Shown one piece after another: positions 63,634 to 64,000 of a DNA stretch of 64,000 nucleotides (the stretch's first letter is position 1; each line of letters opens with the position of its first letter). A model generated the notes under the pieces. The model was not told where the DNA came from and searched no databases. It saw nothing but the letters and a program-made list of their open reading frames with translations. Both the position numbers and the translations under genes were made by a program. Origin of the DNA: Corynebacterium marambiense (GTDB lineage: Bacteria; Actinomycetota; Actinomycetes; Mycobacteriales; Mycobacteriaceae); NCBI RefSeq assembly GCF_016342275.1, contig NZ_JAEIOT010000005.1:434001-498000 (forward strand), written 5' to 3'.

Positions 63634-64000
63634 ATGAGCGTCCTAGCCACCGTCTCGATCACGGTGATCATCGTCATCCTGGGGTCCTGCCTGCAGCGCA
63701 TATCAGGTATGGGATTCGGACTCCTCGTCGTCCCGGTCCTGGCGATACTGCTGGGCCCCGCAGACGGTGTTCTGGTGGTCAACGCCCTGGCAGCCGTGAA
63801 CGCGGCGCTGACCACCTGGACTGTGCGGCAGTATGTGGACTGGCGGAAGGTCAAGCTCCTCGCCGTCCCCCTTCTCTTGGGAGCTTTTCCCGGGGTATTC
63901 CTCATCCGTGCGATCAACGCGGCACCGCTGCAAATTATCGTCGGTGCACTTCTCCTCATTGCCTTGGCGGTGGTCCTCGGAGGACGGCGACACATTCCTC
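63634..64000 (+). CDS. TauE/SafE-family membrane permease (3' end outside window)
   Basis: 122 residues are seen before the window ends: MSVLATVSITVIIVILGSCLQ, RISGMGFGLLVVPVLAILLG, VVNALAAVNAALTTWTV, then WRKVKLLAVPLLLGAFPG and IIVGALLLIALAVVLGG. The first-half pattern with SGxGxGLLxxPxL is the TauE/SafE signature; members export sulfite, sulfoacetate or related anions. ATG at 63634. Confidence 0.85.
   Translation, partial: MSVLATVSITVIIVILGSCLQRISGMGFGLLVVPVLAILLGPADGVLVVNALAAVNAALTTWTVRQYVDWRKVKLLAVPLLLGAFPGVFLIRAINAAPLQIIVGALLLIALAVVLGGRRHIP

Noticed and set aside
1..64000. CRISPR arrays, rRNA genes, prophage or IS elements
   Set aside because: No regularly spaced repeats, rRNA-like sequence, integrase, terminase or transposase was found on either strand.

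Overview
The window is high-GC, densely coded bacterial DNA from a member of the Mycobacteriales, almost certainly a Corynebacterium. Two gene orders support this: serA / lipoprotein / leuB / FAH-family oxaloacetate decarboxylase / gltX / tRNA-Gln / tRNA-Glu / ltbR-leuC-leuD resembles C. glutamicum, and the IclR regulator-leuCD / mutT1 / gpsA / ddl / DUF3515 / thiL / ung / DAK2 / recG / rsmD / coaD order is the one known from mycobacteria and corynebacteria. No rRNA, CRISPR array, integrase or insertion sequence was seen. The species cannot be named from this window.

Layout. 0-6.7 kb: the end of a cation-efflux gene, an orphan DUF262 protein, a lipoprotein, serA and a flavin reductase. 6.7-7.6 kb: an AT-rich patch and a decayed 300-bp copy of the SulP gene. 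7.7-11.6 kb: a four-gene operon that matches the Propionibacterium methylmalonyl-CoA:pyruvate transcarboxylase (5S, 12S, a small partner, 1.3S biotin carrier). 11.8-16.6 kb: a frameshifted membrane protein, the intact SulP transporter with a terminator in its leader, a YbjN-like protein and leuB. 16.7-19.3 kb: a broken DUF1643 gene, an ASCH protein and an esterase. 19.6-22.1 kb: a CNMP-CBS-DUF294 protein coupled to a DnaQ-like exonuclease. 22.2-27.4 kb: an ABC transporter between two paralogous histidine kinase/NarL regulator pairs. 27.6-32.5 kb: odx-like gene, methyltransferase, isochorismate synthase, gltX, tRNA-Gln, tRNA-Glu. 32.6-39.0 kb: accessory genes between two near-identical tRNA-Glu genes. 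39.1-43.4 kb: ltbR, leuCD, mutT1. 43.5-46.9 kb: an AT-rich island with an SdpC-SdpA-SdpB antimicrobial peptide system. 47-56.7 kb: gpsA, ddl, thiL, ung, fakA-like, recG. 57.2-60.5 kb: a fermentative pyruvate formate-lyase module whose enzyme is split in two. 61-64 kb: a Pro-rich membrane protein, a biotinyl-like domain, rsmD, coaD and a TauE/SafE permease running off the end.

Main observations. (1) The SdpC-type toxin precursor is interrupted by an in-frame TGA exactly between its pro-region and the hydrophobic toxin-like segment; the 66 codons after the stop stay open up to sdpA. (2) Pyruvate formate-lyase is encoded as a 699-residue catalytic part and a separate 83-residue glycyl-radical part with its own ribosome binding site. 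(3) A Wood-Werkman-type transcarboxylase operon is bracketed by 300-bp direct repeats derived from the SulP gene. (4) Three otherwise good genes carry six frameshifts, each consistent with loss of one base in a G/C run, which looks more like homopolymer under-calling than decay.

Together the transcarboxylase, the odx-like decarboxylase and pyruvate formate-lyase all act at the pyruvate/oxaloacetate node and suggest an organism able to ferment; this is inference. All family assignments come from reading the sequence and remembered family motifs; no database search was run.
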